The translations under genes were made by a program, and so were the position numbers. Below are positions 1 through 10,752 of a DNA stretch of 64,000 nt, piece after piece. Location: NCBI GenBank assembly GCA_036250195.1, contig JAVHZZ010000010.1, positions 81,699,257-81,763,256 of the forward strand, in the 5' to 3' direction. How positions within the stretch are numbered: position 1 is the first letter of the stretch; every line of letters begins with the position of its first letter. The notes beneath the pieces are model-generated. The model ran no database searches. It worked only from the letters and a program-made list of their open reading frames with translations, and was not told the origin of the DNA. This DNA comes from Mixophyes australis. Lineage: Eukaryota; Chordata; Amphibia; Anura; Limnodynastidae.

Positions 1-139
1 AGCATTTTGTACAATGTACTAATGAACTGATAGCTAGAATCTTGTCCTCAAAGTCCAGAAAGGTGTCACTAGATATAAAAAGATCTGTGTCCCGATTTGA
101 TGAAGGGGATGACAGAAACTTACAAGTAATGTTTATTAG

Positions 140-355
140 GAGCATACTTGGCAACCTTTATTACCTGAGGTCAGGTGGCTAGTGCTAGACCAACCGTGGT
201 GACACCATTGCGCCACCTTGGCCCCGCCCCCTGCGGTGTAATGCCATGCAGCCGGAGTGGGGGGATCCGGGGATTGCTTTCTTTTCCGGGAGTCTGGGAG
301 GACTCCTCAATGTTTGGGAGCACCCAGTTAATCCGAGAGTGTAGGAAAGTATGAC
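140..355. repeat. GC-rich interspersed repeat, degenerate
   Basis: This stretch carries a GC-rich core (around 215-300) and ends in a Tccggga-type segment followed by GTAGGAAAGTATGAC. The right part resembles the right end of the element at 2924-3178 and the fragment at 38760-38850, which also end in a CCGGGAG...AAGTATG motif. I read it as a decayed member of that short non-autonomous repeat family. The left boundary is uncertain and no TSD is visible. Confidence 0.35.
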
Positions 356-410
356 TAGTTATTAATAAAGCAACTACATATTATGCAGTGTACAAGTAGT
401 TTTACAAGCA

Positions 411-441
411 CCAGCAAGCACAGGCAGCCTGTGCTTGCTGG
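411..441. repeat. Perfect 15-bp-arm hairpin
   Basis: The arm CCAGCAAGCACAGGC is followed by a single A and its exact reverse complement. It lies at the edge of a repeat-like block (about 470-700) and may be part of a transposon end. No function is implied. Confidence 0.7.
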
Positions 442-479
442 ACCTTTTTTTTTGCAGTCCCCAACTCCCTGCGGAATCC

Positions 480-700
480 AGTCCGGTGCTGAACTGCCTG
501 GGGCTAGTTTGTCATTATGGCAGGGAGACCCCACGCTTTGGGTTCCCCTGCTATAGTGCCAACAGTCCCAGCTGGCTTGCCTAGTGATGATTGGAGTGAA
601 ATCGGGGGAATCCAACACTGCCCCACCCCCTCTCTGATTTTGCTCCAACCAGCACTAGGCTGGCAGCACAAGGGTTAATATAGCTTGGAAGGGGGACCCC
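480..700. repeat. Interspersed repeat shared with 34865-34965
   Basis: Blocks such as AGACCCCACGCTTTGGGTTC and AGCACTAGGCTGGCA recur in related form near 34870-34960, where CTAGTGCTGGCACACACTAT and GGGGGGCCACGCGCTGTGG are seen. The shared blocks suggest one non-autonomous repeat family. Boundaries are not resolved. Confidence 0.35.
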
Positions 701-931
701 ACATTTTTTAAAAAATGTAATTATTTATTTGCCCACAGCATTGAGCCAGCGGGCCCAGCAGCTGACATCGGCTCCTTGTTGACTACGAGTGTAACCAGAG
801 CCTGTTTGCATGGAGTTCTGCAGATGCATGCCTTAATGACCCAGGCCCAATGTGAGGCCATCTGTCAGATAACTCAACCTTGGCCAAATCTGGATCATGC
901 AAATCTACAACTGAATGACTGAAAAAGAAAA

Positions 932-1027
932 GAATTAAGGTTTCGGAATGGCCAAGGCCAAGGGGATTTGGGACCCCAATAGGGCTGAGGCTTTGGCTTT
1001 GTTTTGGCCATTCCAAAACCTTAATTC
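932..1027. repeat. Inverted repeat (snap-back) of about 96 bp
   Basis: GAATTAAGGTTTCGGAATGG at the left is mirrored by CCATTCCAAAACCTTAATTC at the right, with one mismatch across the 20-bp ends and further pairing inside. It has the size and form of a small foldback element. No TSD was recognised. Confidence 0.65.
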
Positions 1028-1392
1028 TGCATACATGCCCGCCCCTGTCTATGCCCTGTAGAGCAGAGTAGGGGCCTTGGAAACAGATGGATAGGCATAT
1101 AGGCATTGCAGGGCACAATAGTCGGCAGCAGTTCCATCATTGCTGGAGATGACCTAGGTATAGGAGTAAATATAGAATTCCAAAACTGCATGCCAGAGTA
1201 CTAAAAATACATTTCACCTATAATCAACATTTTATTAATAGATACAGAGTCCTTTACAAACCCATAAAAATGTTAGTTAAATAAAAAATATTTATTAGTT
1301 TTAACAGAGAATCCCTGATACTGCTTCTAAACACTGCTGACACTGTGGTGATTCACAGTTATATAAATGTGGGATCCTTGGATAAAGTTCTG

Positions 1393-1569
1393 AGGGTATA
1401 TTTACTAAACTGCGGGTTTGAAAAAGTGGAGATGTTGCCTATAGCAACCAATCAGATTCTAGTTATCATTTGTTTAGTACATTCTACAAAATGACAGCTG
1501 GAATCAGATTGGTTGCTATAGGCAACATCTCCACCTTTTTCAAACCCACAGTTTAGTAACTATACCCCC
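1393..1569. mobile_element. Palindromic MITE family 1, copy 1
   Basis: The element is nearly palindromic. Its arms contain ACTGCGGGTTTGAAAAAGTG and GATGTTGCCTATAGCAACC, mirrored at the right end, and the tips are of the form GGGGTA...TACCCC. Four more copies lie at 2644, 38494, 50213 and 54653. CTG flanks both sides, suggesting a 3-bp TSD as made by PIF/Harbinger-type transposases. It has no coding capacity. Confidence 0.85.
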
Positions 1570-2312
1570 TGGAGTGTTACTTAGGTATGTGGATTGGTTG
1601 CCGGTTCAGACAGCGGCCCAAAATAGTAATTTTCGGTCCGGCCCAGTCGGCCCCTGTTTGTACACTCCACATATGAAGTAATACAACGGCAGATGCTTTA
1701 TCTGGGAATCCCACAGTGTTGCATATTTTGTTCTTCTTTCTTCAGGCTGAGGGGGTAATAAGTAGTTTTAAAAAGAAAGTCTAATTTGTAATATTTTGAG
1801 CAGAGATCATGTTCCATATTCCAAGCTAGCAGTAATGGAAAGCCATTAGTAGAATAACTCATAGGTCAGGTCTGCTGGAAATATGGTAGCAATACGAGTA
1901 AAAGCAAAAATTAGCATAAACAGCTGTTACGTTACCTAAATAGAACCAATACTTAACATCACAGTGAATAGACAGAGGATTTGCTTGTTATAATGAGCAG
2001 TTATGGGTGGACGACGATGAACTAGAAGCTAAACATTTCCAGTGTGTAATGAATGCCCTTTAAACATATTAGACTACATTTTAATCATGTATACATAAAA
2101 CACTATGGAAAGAAAGAGTAACTCACTAAGTCAAAAGTTCACATGAGGTTGATTTATTTTTACAGTAGTATAGTATAAAACATTGGCTAAACTTATCTGA
2201 GGAATGTTAATATCACTTTCGTTTTAATGTTTAACCAGAATTTAATTCACAAAAATCATGACATGCTCACAATTAAATGCTAATTTATATAATTTAAATC
2301 ACTCCATTAATT
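1570..2312. other. AT-rich stretch, nothing recognised
   Basis: No coding region, repeat family or RNA gene could be identified. The sequence is ordinary AT-rich non-coding DNA. Confidence 0.6.
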
Positions 2313-2497
2313 AAGCACTGTGGTGAAGTGGTTAGCATTGCTATCATGGGTTTGATTCCGACCAGGATACTATCTATGTAGACTTTGTATGTTCTCTCTA
2401 TGTTTGCTTGGGTCTCCTCTGGGCTCTTGTTATTTTTCGTACAATCCAAATACAAATACATACTGATGGGCTAATTTGTTTCTGACTAAATAGACCA

Positions 2498-2535
<38 letters not shown>

Positions 2536-2553
2536 ATGTAGTAGAAACCTTTG
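2313..2553 (+). mobile_element. V-SINE, old divergent copy
   Basis: A tRNA-like head (GTGGTGAAGTGGTTAGCATT, then GGGTTTGATTCCGACCAGG, resembling a B box) is followed by a degraded central block (TTTGTATGTTCTCTCTATGT, GGGTCTCCTCTGG). These match the other V-SINE copies here. The 3' part has been replaced by a (TG)n run. The divergence indicates an old insertion. Confidence 0.7.
2501..2533 (+). repeat. (TG)n microsatellite
   Basis: About 16 uninterrupted TG units lie within the V-SINE relic, in the position where younger copies carry short TG or TCTG runs. Confidence 0.95.
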
Positions 2554-2643
2554 GGGGTTTATTTACTAATATGCAGCGATAAAAAAATATCACCCATGCT
2601 TGCAACTTTTCAAAAAAATATTGCCTCAGCGATACTGTCCTGG

Positions 2644-2815
2644 AGGTAAATTTATCAAGCTGCGGGTTTGAAAAAGTGGAGATGTTGCCTATACCAACCA
2701 GTTAGATTCTAGCTGTCATTTTGTAGAATGTACTAAATGATAATTAGAATCTGATTGGTTGCTATAGGCAGCACCTCCACTTTTTCAAACCCAGAGCTTG
2801 ATACTTTTACCCCCC
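2644..2815. mobile_element. Palindromic MITE family 1, copy 2
   Basis: The arms are TGCGGGTTTGAAAAAGTGGA and the mirrored CTCCACTTTTTCAAACCC, with GATGTTGCCTATACCAACCA inside. CTGG flanks both sides, consistent with a CTG TSD. Confidence 0.85.
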
Positions 2816-2923
2816 TGGTGAGGTAGCTTGCCACTTTGCCGAGCCTTTCTGAGGGAATATGTGCATGCATGTCCTGGGCTAGCTGAGTCATGTATGAACA
2901 TTAGCACCACTAGGTTGAATACC

Positions 2924-3178
2924 CATACTTGCCTACCTTTGGCAAGTTGTATCCGGGAGAGGGGCATGTCTAGAGGGCGGGAGGGGGCGGGGCACAATGA
3001 ATCACGTCATTTTGGCCCCGTCCCCCGCGTCAAATATGCCGTTTTGTCGCGGGGGTGGGGCCAAAATGGCGCGATTTGCGTCATTTTAGCCCTGCAATTG
3101 TGGGATGTGGGAGATTTGCCAGCTCTCTCGGGAGTCCGTGAGTCCAACCCAACATTCCGGGAGAGTTGGCAAGTATGG
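2924..3178. mobile_element. GC-rich MITE with GAATACC flanking repeats
   Basis: The ends are CATACTTGCCTACC and GGAGAGTTGGCAAGTATG, which pair imperfectly. GAATACC occurs at 2917-2923 and again at 3179-3185, directly flanking the element. The interior is GC- and CpG-rich with repeated CGTCATTTTGGCCCCG-like blocks. Short open frames across it are by-products of base composition. Confidence 0.75.
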
Positions 3179-3319
3179 GAATACCTGATGATGGCGATAA
3201 CAGAACAGATTTTTTGTGCTCCTTGTACTGCCGCTATCCTTGTTAAATCGGTTTCCTCATGCTTTGCATGGAGAAGCTTATCATCAAGAATGCTATCATC
3301 GGCGGGGATACATAGGGCG

Positions 3320-3395
3320 ACAGTATAGCCCCTTAGACTGTAACCCGCCAATGGGGCAGGGACTGTAAAGTGTTATATAAATAAAGAATAATAAT
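3320..3395 (+). mobile_element. SINE/LINE 3' tail relic
   Basis: CTTAGACTGTAACCCGCCAA, then GGGGCAGGGACTGTAAAGTG and TATATAAATAAAGAATAATA match the 3' tail of the V-SINEs and L2-type elements here. Only the tail is recognisable. Confidence 0.6.
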
Positions 3396-3399
3396 CAGT

Positions 3400-4415
3400 T
3401 TCAGTTTTTATTTAAAATATTTAAGCACCATTGGCTATTATATAGAAATATTTTAGCGCAGATGGGTAAATTAACCCTTTGAGTGCCAATACTGTAAATT
3501 CTACAGACGACATTGCCCAATTTCAAGAGGGTCAGTGTCAGAGTTTCCACAGTGAAGGCTTCTCCAATAGTTGTCTCCCCTAGCTGCAGACTACACTATA
3601 TATAAGTGTATTATTCTGTTTCCCATCCCCTCTTATTTGTAGAAATATATTACACAAACTGGCATATGGACATAAACCACTGTGATAGATTTTGATAGAC
3701 ACTAGACAGCTACCTCTAAGGTATTGTATGGAATTGGTTGCTCAAATTTAATCCCTTTCAATCTCCTCACAAACTTGCCTGCTGTCCTTTATAGATTTGC
3801 TTCTTGCTTGTGTATAACTAAGAGCTTTTTATAGAATTATAGATGTTATATCAATTTCATTGGTGTTTTTCCTCTACAATACTTACAAAGCAACCAAAAG
3901 CTTTCACACTGTGAACATTCTCATTATAGTCAGATATCACTTTATAGTTCCTAAAAAAAAAACTTTGTGGGGAGATTTATTTAATCACCACAGTGATCGC
4001 AATTTCTGCAATAGGTAACAGTCTAACCAGGATATAGTACCACCAAAGTTTCCTTAATCTTAGTTGAAACAGAGATTTTAGTCATTTCCAAGCTGATATC
4101 ATCCATGCCCCTTCATTTGGTGGAGGTCAAAGGTCTATGTTGCATTTCTTTTTATGGTGTCTCTGTAGGGAAAGGGCAGAATCAAGTAAAAGATCATAAA
4201 TTAAAAATATCATTCCCTTGCTAGTGTGGCGACATGTACGTGGTAATTGGGTAAGGCCCCCACGATCCCAAGAAGATAATGAGTGGCTTCCATAAAGAGG
4301 AATGGAAGGTACTGGAGATAAGAAGTGAAGATGGTAATTTGAACTTGAATGCCAATGGTTTGATTGCTTAAAGAATTTTCAACGGTCAATACACATAGCT
4401 GAAAATTTCATACAT
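3400..4415. other. No recognisable feature
   Basis: AT-rich, unique-looking sequence. No ORF of note, repeat or RNA gene is supported. Confidence 0.55.
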
Positions 4416-4420
4416 GGTAC

Positions 4421-4717
4421 CAGCGGTGCACGCAGGGGGGGTTTCTGAGTCTCCAGAAACCCCCCCTGCGCGAACAAAATGGACACTATAGCGTCACTGT
4501 CTTAAACAGCAGCTGCGGCGCTGTCAAAGAAGCGTCTGCGGCGGTGCTGTAGTGTATACAGCACCGCCGCGGACGCTTCTTTGACAGCGCCGCGGCTGCT
4601 GTATAGGACAGCGCTGCCTAAACGGAGCAGCTGCGCATGCGCGGGCGCATGAGCAGCAGCTCTCGCGCAGGTTGGGGTTTTTTGGTTTTTTTGGGTTTTT
4701 TTCTCTGTGCGCCCCTG
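4421..4717. mobile_element. Non-autonomous DNA transposon with CpG-rich palindromic core
   Basis: The ends CAGCGGTGCACGCAG and CTGTGCGCCCCTG are inverted repeats, and GGTAC directly flanks both. The left part holds a small hairpin (GGGGGGTTTCTG ... CAGAAACCCCCC). A second, longer palindrome occupies 4508-4599. A related end, CCAGGGGCAAACGCAG, occurs at 55855. TIRs starting with CAG suggest hAT affinity, but a 5-bp TSD is not typical, so the superfamily is open. Confidence 0.7.
4508..4599. repeat. GC-rich palindrome, about 43-bp arms
   Basis: GCGCTGTCAAAGAAGCGTCT on the left pairs with its reverse complement on the right, and GGCGGTGCTGTA pairs with TACAGCACCGCC near the centre. The loop is about 6 bp. 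Only a few mismatches are visible. It lies inside the transposon at 4421-4717. Confidence 0.8.
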
Positions 4718-4979
4718 GGTACTTTTAAATGTATGTTTGTAGTAGAAAGCCAGACTTTGTCTCCCTTTTTTAGTGCTGGAGTAGCACATCATTTCTTGTA
4801 AGAAAAATAGAAGAGATTTTTAACTACATTAGAGCAAGCACTAGCGAATACAGGTACAAAGAGTTGAACATCTGTAGGAGGTTAAAAAAGAAAAATTTTA
4901 AACTAATGGATGGAGACCATAGACATTGAAGAAAGGAGTGAAGAGGAAGACTCATGAAAAGGTTGTTATGTGCAAATTC

Positions 4980-5830
4980 TGCTCATGGGAGTAGGTCGTC
5001 CAATTTCTTGATTAGAAGATGTGTAGATACTAAAAAAAATTCTCCAAGTCTTCAGTTATCATTCAGTTTGACCTAGATCAAGTTTCGCAAAGATTTTGGA
5101 TCCTTTGATGGGTAGTGGTTTTTGATGGCGATAGCATTGAGGCCACGTTAATCAATTCCTAAGAAGAAGGGTTCCGTCCTTTTTCTTTACAAAGAAGAAA
5201 CTCCCCCCAGTTGGTAAAGAAGTAGGTCTAATGAATCCCTGTTATAAATTTCTTTGAAGAACTCAGCCATGGCTTGAATCTCCAGGAGGGAGAGCAGATA
5301 AACATGTCCCATCAGAGTTATTTTCCCAGGAAGAGAATCAATGAGGCAGTCCCATGCCCGATGAGGTGGTAAATTCTAAGATTGTTGTTTGCTGAAAACA
5401 CCTTTGAAACTTAAATATTGCGCAGGAAAAAGATGAAACGTAGTCTGGGTAGTAATCACTTGAAGAGGAGTAACATTTGGGTAGACAGTGAGACATACAG
5501 GAAGGACCCCAGACCAAAATCTGGGAATATGACCAATTCAGATGAGGAGAGTGCATTTGGAGCCAGGGAAGGGCCAAGATAACAGGTCTGCTCTGGTACG
5601 AGGTAAAACAAGAAATGATATCTGTTCCAGATGGGAAACTCCCACTCTGATTCACAAGAGTGGAAGAGATGAAATTCCCTGCTGCTCCAGAATCGATAAA
5701 AGCCGAACTGGTCTGCAATCCATAAAAACAATGGATGGTAACTGGAATTGAACAGATGCTTGAACTATGAGAAGTAAGAGAATGCTTGAGAGAACCTAGC
5801 CTGTTCTCTCCCGAACAGGTTATGTCCTGG
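4980..5830 (-). pseudogene. Ty3/gypsy pol remnant: protease and start of RT
   Basis: On the minus strand this reads as the pol region of a Ty3/gypsy LTR retrotransposon. An aspartic-protease motif (FIDSGAAGNFIS) lies near 5670-5700 and the typical VILALPWLQMHSPHLNW segment near 5530-5580. The RT-proximal FFFVKKKDG lies near 5174-5203, shifted in frame. Stops and frameshifts interrupt it, so it is dead. Its gag portion is separated from it by later insertions and lies at 7660-8480. A cysteine-rich stretch near 5820-5850 may be the gag zinc knuckle. Confidence 0.8.
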
Positions 5831-6124
5831 CATTTCCCAAACAGTAAACAAATAACACTACATCTATCAACACAGCTATTGAGATGCCAGGGGTATATTC
5901 AGTGCAGTCTGAAACCTGTGCCCATTAGCGTGGACGCAGCAACAGGTTTAGAGCCATTGAAAGAGGTCCAAAGACAATAGAGGAATGAAGTCAATGGACA
6001 GAGAACCCATTGAAATCGAATCATGTTTCTCGACAAATGACTAAGTCAGTTCCTTCCCAGCACCCTCTAACTCTATCTCTTCATTTGATCACATAAAGAG
6101 GATGAATTATCTATTTTCTTCTTA

Positions 6125-7290
6125 TCTTCCTACTCTACCACCTGTCCTCTTAAACATATTCCCTCGCAAATCAGTAGAATAATGTCTCTGATGATTATCC
6201 CATCCCTAACTAAAATCTGTAATCTCTCTCTGTCTCTACTGGTATCTTTACACCATTTTCAAGCCTGCAGTTATTATTCCTATTCTGAAAAAACTAAATT
6301 CTGACCCAAACACTCTCACTAATTACCATCCCTCAGCTCCCATGTGCCTCCAAGTTTCTTGAGAGAATCGCCTACAGTCATCTCACACACATTCTTTTCT
6401 CACACAAACTATTGGACCTTCTTCAGTCAGGCTTTCATTCTTAACACAGAGACTGCGCTGAGTAATGTTCGGTTTGATCACTGCTACATGTAAAAGGCCA
6501 TTACTTACTTCTAAGTTTCCTGGATCTCTCTGCTGCATTTGACACTGTTGACCAGTTTCTTGTCATACAAACAGTACAATCCCTAGGTCCTTTATACAAT
6601 GTGCTATCCTGGCTCCCATCCTACCTATGTAATCTTTCAGTGTTAGTGTCCCTGGATCCAGCTCTTCTCAGCTTCCTTAATCAGTTGGAGTACCACAAGG
6701 CTCAGTTCTTGGTCCTATATTCTTCTCTATCTACACCACTTCTCTTGGAAAACTAATAAACTCCTTTTGATTTCAGATGATACCCAAATGTATCTATCCT
6801 CTCCTGATCTACCACCATATGTGTTGGCTCGTTTTAGTGACTGTCTTTCTACCATTTCCTCTTGGATGTCCTCTCGCCAACTCAAACTCAATCTTTCAAA
6901 AACATGGTTAATAATATCTCCACCCACTAACAGAAGTTACATACTTGACTTTTCTTTTTCTGTGGACATTGTGAAAATTAACCCCCACCCTACAAGCTTG
7001 ATGCCTAGGTGTTATCTATGACTCAGAACTATCCTTTGTTCTCGACATCGACTCTACATCTAAAACATGTTACATACATGTAAAAAATATTTCCACAATA
7101 CACACATATCTCACACAAAACACTGCGATCTATTTTTCATGCAGAGGCTAAATTGATTTTCTTTGAAATTCGTTCTTCCTCTGCTGATCCACTCTGTCAA
7201 TCTGTACATAGCTGCCTGTTTTCTACTGAATCCAATAAAAAATACTCCTACTTACATACAAGGCCATCAACAAATCTTCTCACTTGTCTC
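6125..7290 (+). pseudogene. L2-clade LINE remnant (reverse transcriptase)
   Basis: Broken frames read as an L2-type RT. Visible pieces are CPLKHIPSQISRIMS near 6140; PILKKLNSDPNTLTNYHPS near 6270; a [15 protein letters not shown] segment near 6515-6550; [13 protein letters not shown] near 6690; and DDTQMYLSSPDLPP near 6776, replacing YADDTQLY. Numerous stops and indels show age. It sits between the gag and pol halves of the minus-strand gypsy element, so it inserted into that element. Confidence 0.8.
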
Positions 7291-7293
7291 AAG

Positions 7294-7653
7294 GGGTGGG
7301 CTACGTTAAATCCGACAAGCTTGTAAACGATGCCCTACACTAATCAAATAACTACTTACCATATTTCAGATATGGACTTTGCCCGGCGCTTGAAAGACCC
7401 CACGCCTGTATAATGGAATATAGGCATGGGGTCCAGGGATTGTCGGTTTTAAACCGGCATTTTCACTCTGCCCATACTCTGCCCATACTAAATGAAGGAA
7501 TTTCACACTGTAACTGTTTAACACATTTGGATGGTACAATGGACATGAAATATGTAGTAGTTATTTGACTAGTGTAGGGATTATAGGCATAGTTATTTCA
7601 AAGTCGTTTACAAGCTTGCCGGATTTAATGTCGCCATGGTAACGGGTGCCACC
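7294..7653. mobile_element. Long-TIR MITE
   Basis: TTAAATCCGACAAGCTTGTA near the left end is mirrored by TACAAGCTTGCCGGATTTAA near the right (7609-7628). CTACACTAATCAAATAACTA near 7334 is mirrored around 7558-7578. There is no ORF. It lies between the L2 relic and the gypsy gag relic, another layer in the same nest. Confidence 0.75.
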
Positions 7654-7659
7654 GGTCTC

Positions 7660-8480
7660 AAAATATCTCCAAACTAAAAATGTGGTGCCAACCTAATAAC
7701 TGAGTGACGAATGGTTTCTTTCTCTAAGTATCTTTCATGAAAACAGATGTCTACCCATTTACACAGATCAAGTCGTCGAGAGAGGAAGGACGCTCTCGAG
7801 AGGCTAATATATCCTTAACGCAATCCAACAAATCCCTGCCAAAATACTGCCACCAGAGGCTCCTTATTCCATTGTAATTCAGAAGAAAGAATTGGAATAG
7901 GACCACTTATTGACCTACAGAGCATGATCCCTAATGAAGATGACCGGGTTTCATCAAATAGTTGCCAAAAAGAAGCAATAAAGGAGGCACAGTCTTGGAG
8001 TAACGGGTTGTTTCATTCCCATAAAGGGTAGGCCCAGGCTAGAGCTTGGCTCAAGAGCAGAGAGAAAAACAATGCCACCTTTGACCTCTCATTAGGGAAA
8101 TTATGAGGAAGCAGTTCAAATTAGGTGGAACATTGATTCAGAAAGCCTCAGCAGTTATTCTCTGTAGTAGTTGGCAGGAGCGGAACGCTGCAAACTGGAG
8201 GCAGGTAAGGGAGCAACCACAGCAGCAGGAGGATACCAGGATCTGCTGAATAGGAATGGACACAGGATAACAGGATATCAGGATTAGATGAAAAGCATTT
8301 AGCGCTGCATTCCAGGATCTAAAGAATAGGAACTGACATAGGATGCGCCAGAAATACACAGGAGCCAAACAAACCAGCAGCTTAGCAAGCTACAGGACAA
8401 GAAGATCTGGCACCATATTGTCAAATAGGTGCAGACTTGAATTCAAGATGTCGGCCGGCATCGGAAGGTGGAGGACCCAT
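7660..8480 (-). pseudogene. Ty3/gypsy gag and 5' leader remnant
   Basis: The minus strand encodes a retrotransposon Gag segment: FPNERSKVALFFSLL at about 8101-8057, then ALAWAYPLWE and later FIASFWQLFDE. These match the Gag capsid-like region of vertebrate gypsy elements. Stops and indels break the frame. The minus-strand order (leader near 8480, gag here, protease at 5.7 kb, RT at 5.2 kb) is that of one element opened by the insertions at 6.1-7.65 kb. Confidence 0.75.
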
Positions 8481-8639
8481 CACCAGTGGAGAGAGGCTCT
8501 GAATTTAAATAGCTGACATTGTAAGCTGATGCTATGATCTTATAGAGATGATGGGGTAGAGAAATTCTCGGATGGGTTAGTGACAATAAGATATCATTCA
8601 TGGAACTTTGGGTCAGACCCAATAATCAATGCTAATGGT

Positions 8640-9500
8640 TGACCACCAAGGATAAATGGTGAGGGGGGGCAACAGTAAGCATTCTATTTTGAACTTTAGA
8701 TGATGGATCAGTGTAGAGAGTGCGGACACCATTTAGAAAGTCAACAGATATAGATTTAAAAGTATTGGCAATAAAACTCCGGGAGATTCTATCAAATGTT
8801 TTCTCAACATTGTTAGATAGTTGGAGCCGTATTGGAGTTTATGATGTACATTAGGTCTATAGATTGCCTTGTAATGTCCCTAGCCTGATGCCGTATGATG
8901 ATGCTCATTTGATAGTAGTGGATCAGGCGTGGGAGGACTTTGTTCAGCCGATTAGCTAGAATTTTGCCTTCCTTATGGACCACAACTATCTAGCATTTAA
9001 CTCAGAAAGGGATTCCCTTGTAATATTGTGTTAAATAGGGATGCTGGTGGAGGAGATAGCCATTCAGAGAATTTCTTACAATATGCTGCTGAAAATTCAT
9101 TCGGTCTCTGGGATTTTGCCATTTTATGGTGAGCACAAATTCTTTTAGAGTAATTTTTCTGTTCAACTGCTCATTTGAAAGTTATGTCAATTTGGGTAGA
9201 TTGGCATCTATCATCATTTTATTTGAACGCATTGGTTTCGAGTTCTTAATGAGAACAGGTAATATTTGCTCTCCTAATTCACGACACCATCAGATAGATT
9301 ACTCTATACATCTGCCTATGAAGAACACTTGGTTATATGGTCCCTTCTTATATTGCTTCACTTATGTTGTCAAGATCTCCTCTGTGCTCTAGGAGTTTTG
9401 ACCAGAAAAACAATCTGCTTCTTGTCTGGGGGTCCAGTCCCAAGTTAAGTGAATGTTGAAGCCGCATTTATTGCATGATTGACTTAGTATCCCAAGTTAA
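8640..9500 (-). pseudogene. L1-type LINE remnant (RT N-terminal part)
   Basis: On the minus strand, broken frames give LNRKITLKEF near 9150, matching the segment before the L1 RT; KILANRLNKVLPRLIHYYQ near 8910-8965; RHQARDITRQSIDLMYI just after; and a degraded KTFDRISRSFI near 8800. This is the LANRL-LIH-Q-GF-RQ-D/N pattern of L1 RTs. A weaker endonuclease-like start may lie near 9430-9470. It is heavily mutated. Confidence 0.75.
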
Positions 9501-9509
9501 TTTATTCAA

Positions 9510-10400
9510 ATCTCAGTAGGAGACACTGGGATAAACATATCTGCAAGCTTTTTTATTTTATCTTTTCGGCTGCCAAATTGGCAATCACGAGATCTTGGCA
9601 TACAATCAAAATAAATATTTATCTGGTTAAAGCTATAATGTCTTGAATAATTGGATAATGATTAACGAGAAGCTGATGAGGATGCTCGTGGGCAAACAGG
9701 AATTGTTCTAGAAAACTGGGGTACTCTGGTTGATATTAGTTTTTTCCTCACCTTCTTCAATTTTGGTAGCTTGTTGCCTTGGTAGTGCTCTGAGGGGTAA
9801 GATTGACTGACCTTGTCCTCCTATAACTCCACACCCCCTCCGTCTCCCTTTCCCCCCTTTTTGTTTATTTAGCATTTTCTGTTTTGCACAATGTTTGTGT
9901 ATGTAAATTGAGAGGACAAATGTGTTCTCTTTTCATCATTTTGTGCTTTGAATAATACTAATTTATCTACGGTCAACAAATTTTGGAAAGAAAATATAAA
10001 CATATTGAGATTGAAAAAACAAAAATGCATTATTCAATAATAAATTACCATTAACGATAATCACATAACTTGTCTATTACATCAGTCCCCCACCAAAACT
10101 ACAGAGGACCGCGAATAAGATAATTTTCTTAACCTAATATTTGTTATTTTTTTTCCTCTGTCAAAGTTTGCATTTCCTATGGGCCCCCAATGCCTCAATT
10201 GATGTTTCCTCCATTACTTCCCATGACTTCCTCCCCATTAACGAATACGGTTAACATGCATTTGATACCCATTCCTGCTCTTAGCTCCACTGTTTTTCTT
10301 ACAAAAGACAACTAAAGTAACCAAACTCATGAATCCACCAGTGCCACCTGCCCCAAATAACAAATGTAATTTTACCTGCAAATATCTCTGCGTGCTTAAT
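9510..10400. other. No recognisable feature
   Basis: A C-rich stretch at 9830-9870 is followed by AT-rich sequence. I could not assign it to a family. It may include more of the decayed L1 5' part. Confidence 0.5.
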
Positions 10401-10407
10401 TATTTCC

Positions 10408-10507
10408 ATTATTATTACCATTTATTTATATAGCGCCACTAATTCCGCAGCGCTGTAGAGAGAACTCACTCACATCAGTCCCTGCCCCATTGGGGCTTAC
10501 AGTCTAA

Positions 10508-10576
<69 letters not shown>

Positions 10577-10752
10577 AGGGTCAATTTTGTTAGCAGCCAA
10601 TTAACCTACCAGTATGTTTTTGGAGTGTGGGAGGAAACCCACGCAAACATGGGGAGAACATAAGAACTCCTCACAGATAAGGCCATGGTTGGAATCGAAC
10701 TCATGACCCCAGTGCTGTAAGGCAGAAGTGCTACTTAGCCACCATTCTGCCC
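10408..10752 (-). mobile_element. V-SINE, minus strand, with (CA)31
   Basis: On the minus strand this has the tRNA-like head (CTTCTGCCTTACAGCACTGG, then a GGTTCGATTCC-like B box), the V-SINE central block (TTCTCCCCATGTTTGCGTGG, CCACACTCCAAAAACATACT) and the tail GGCGCTATATAAATAAATGG. The short TG run of other copies is expanded here to (CA)31 at 10511-10572 on the plus strand. Confidence 0.9.
10511..10572 (+). repeat. (CA)31 microsatellite
   Basis: An uninterrupted CA dinucleotide run inside a V-SINE, likely polymorphic. Confidence 0.97.

Noticed and set aside
10511..10572. (CA)31 as Z-DNA regulatory element
   Set aside because: It sits at the normal TG-run position of a V-SINE; simple microsatellite growth explains it.
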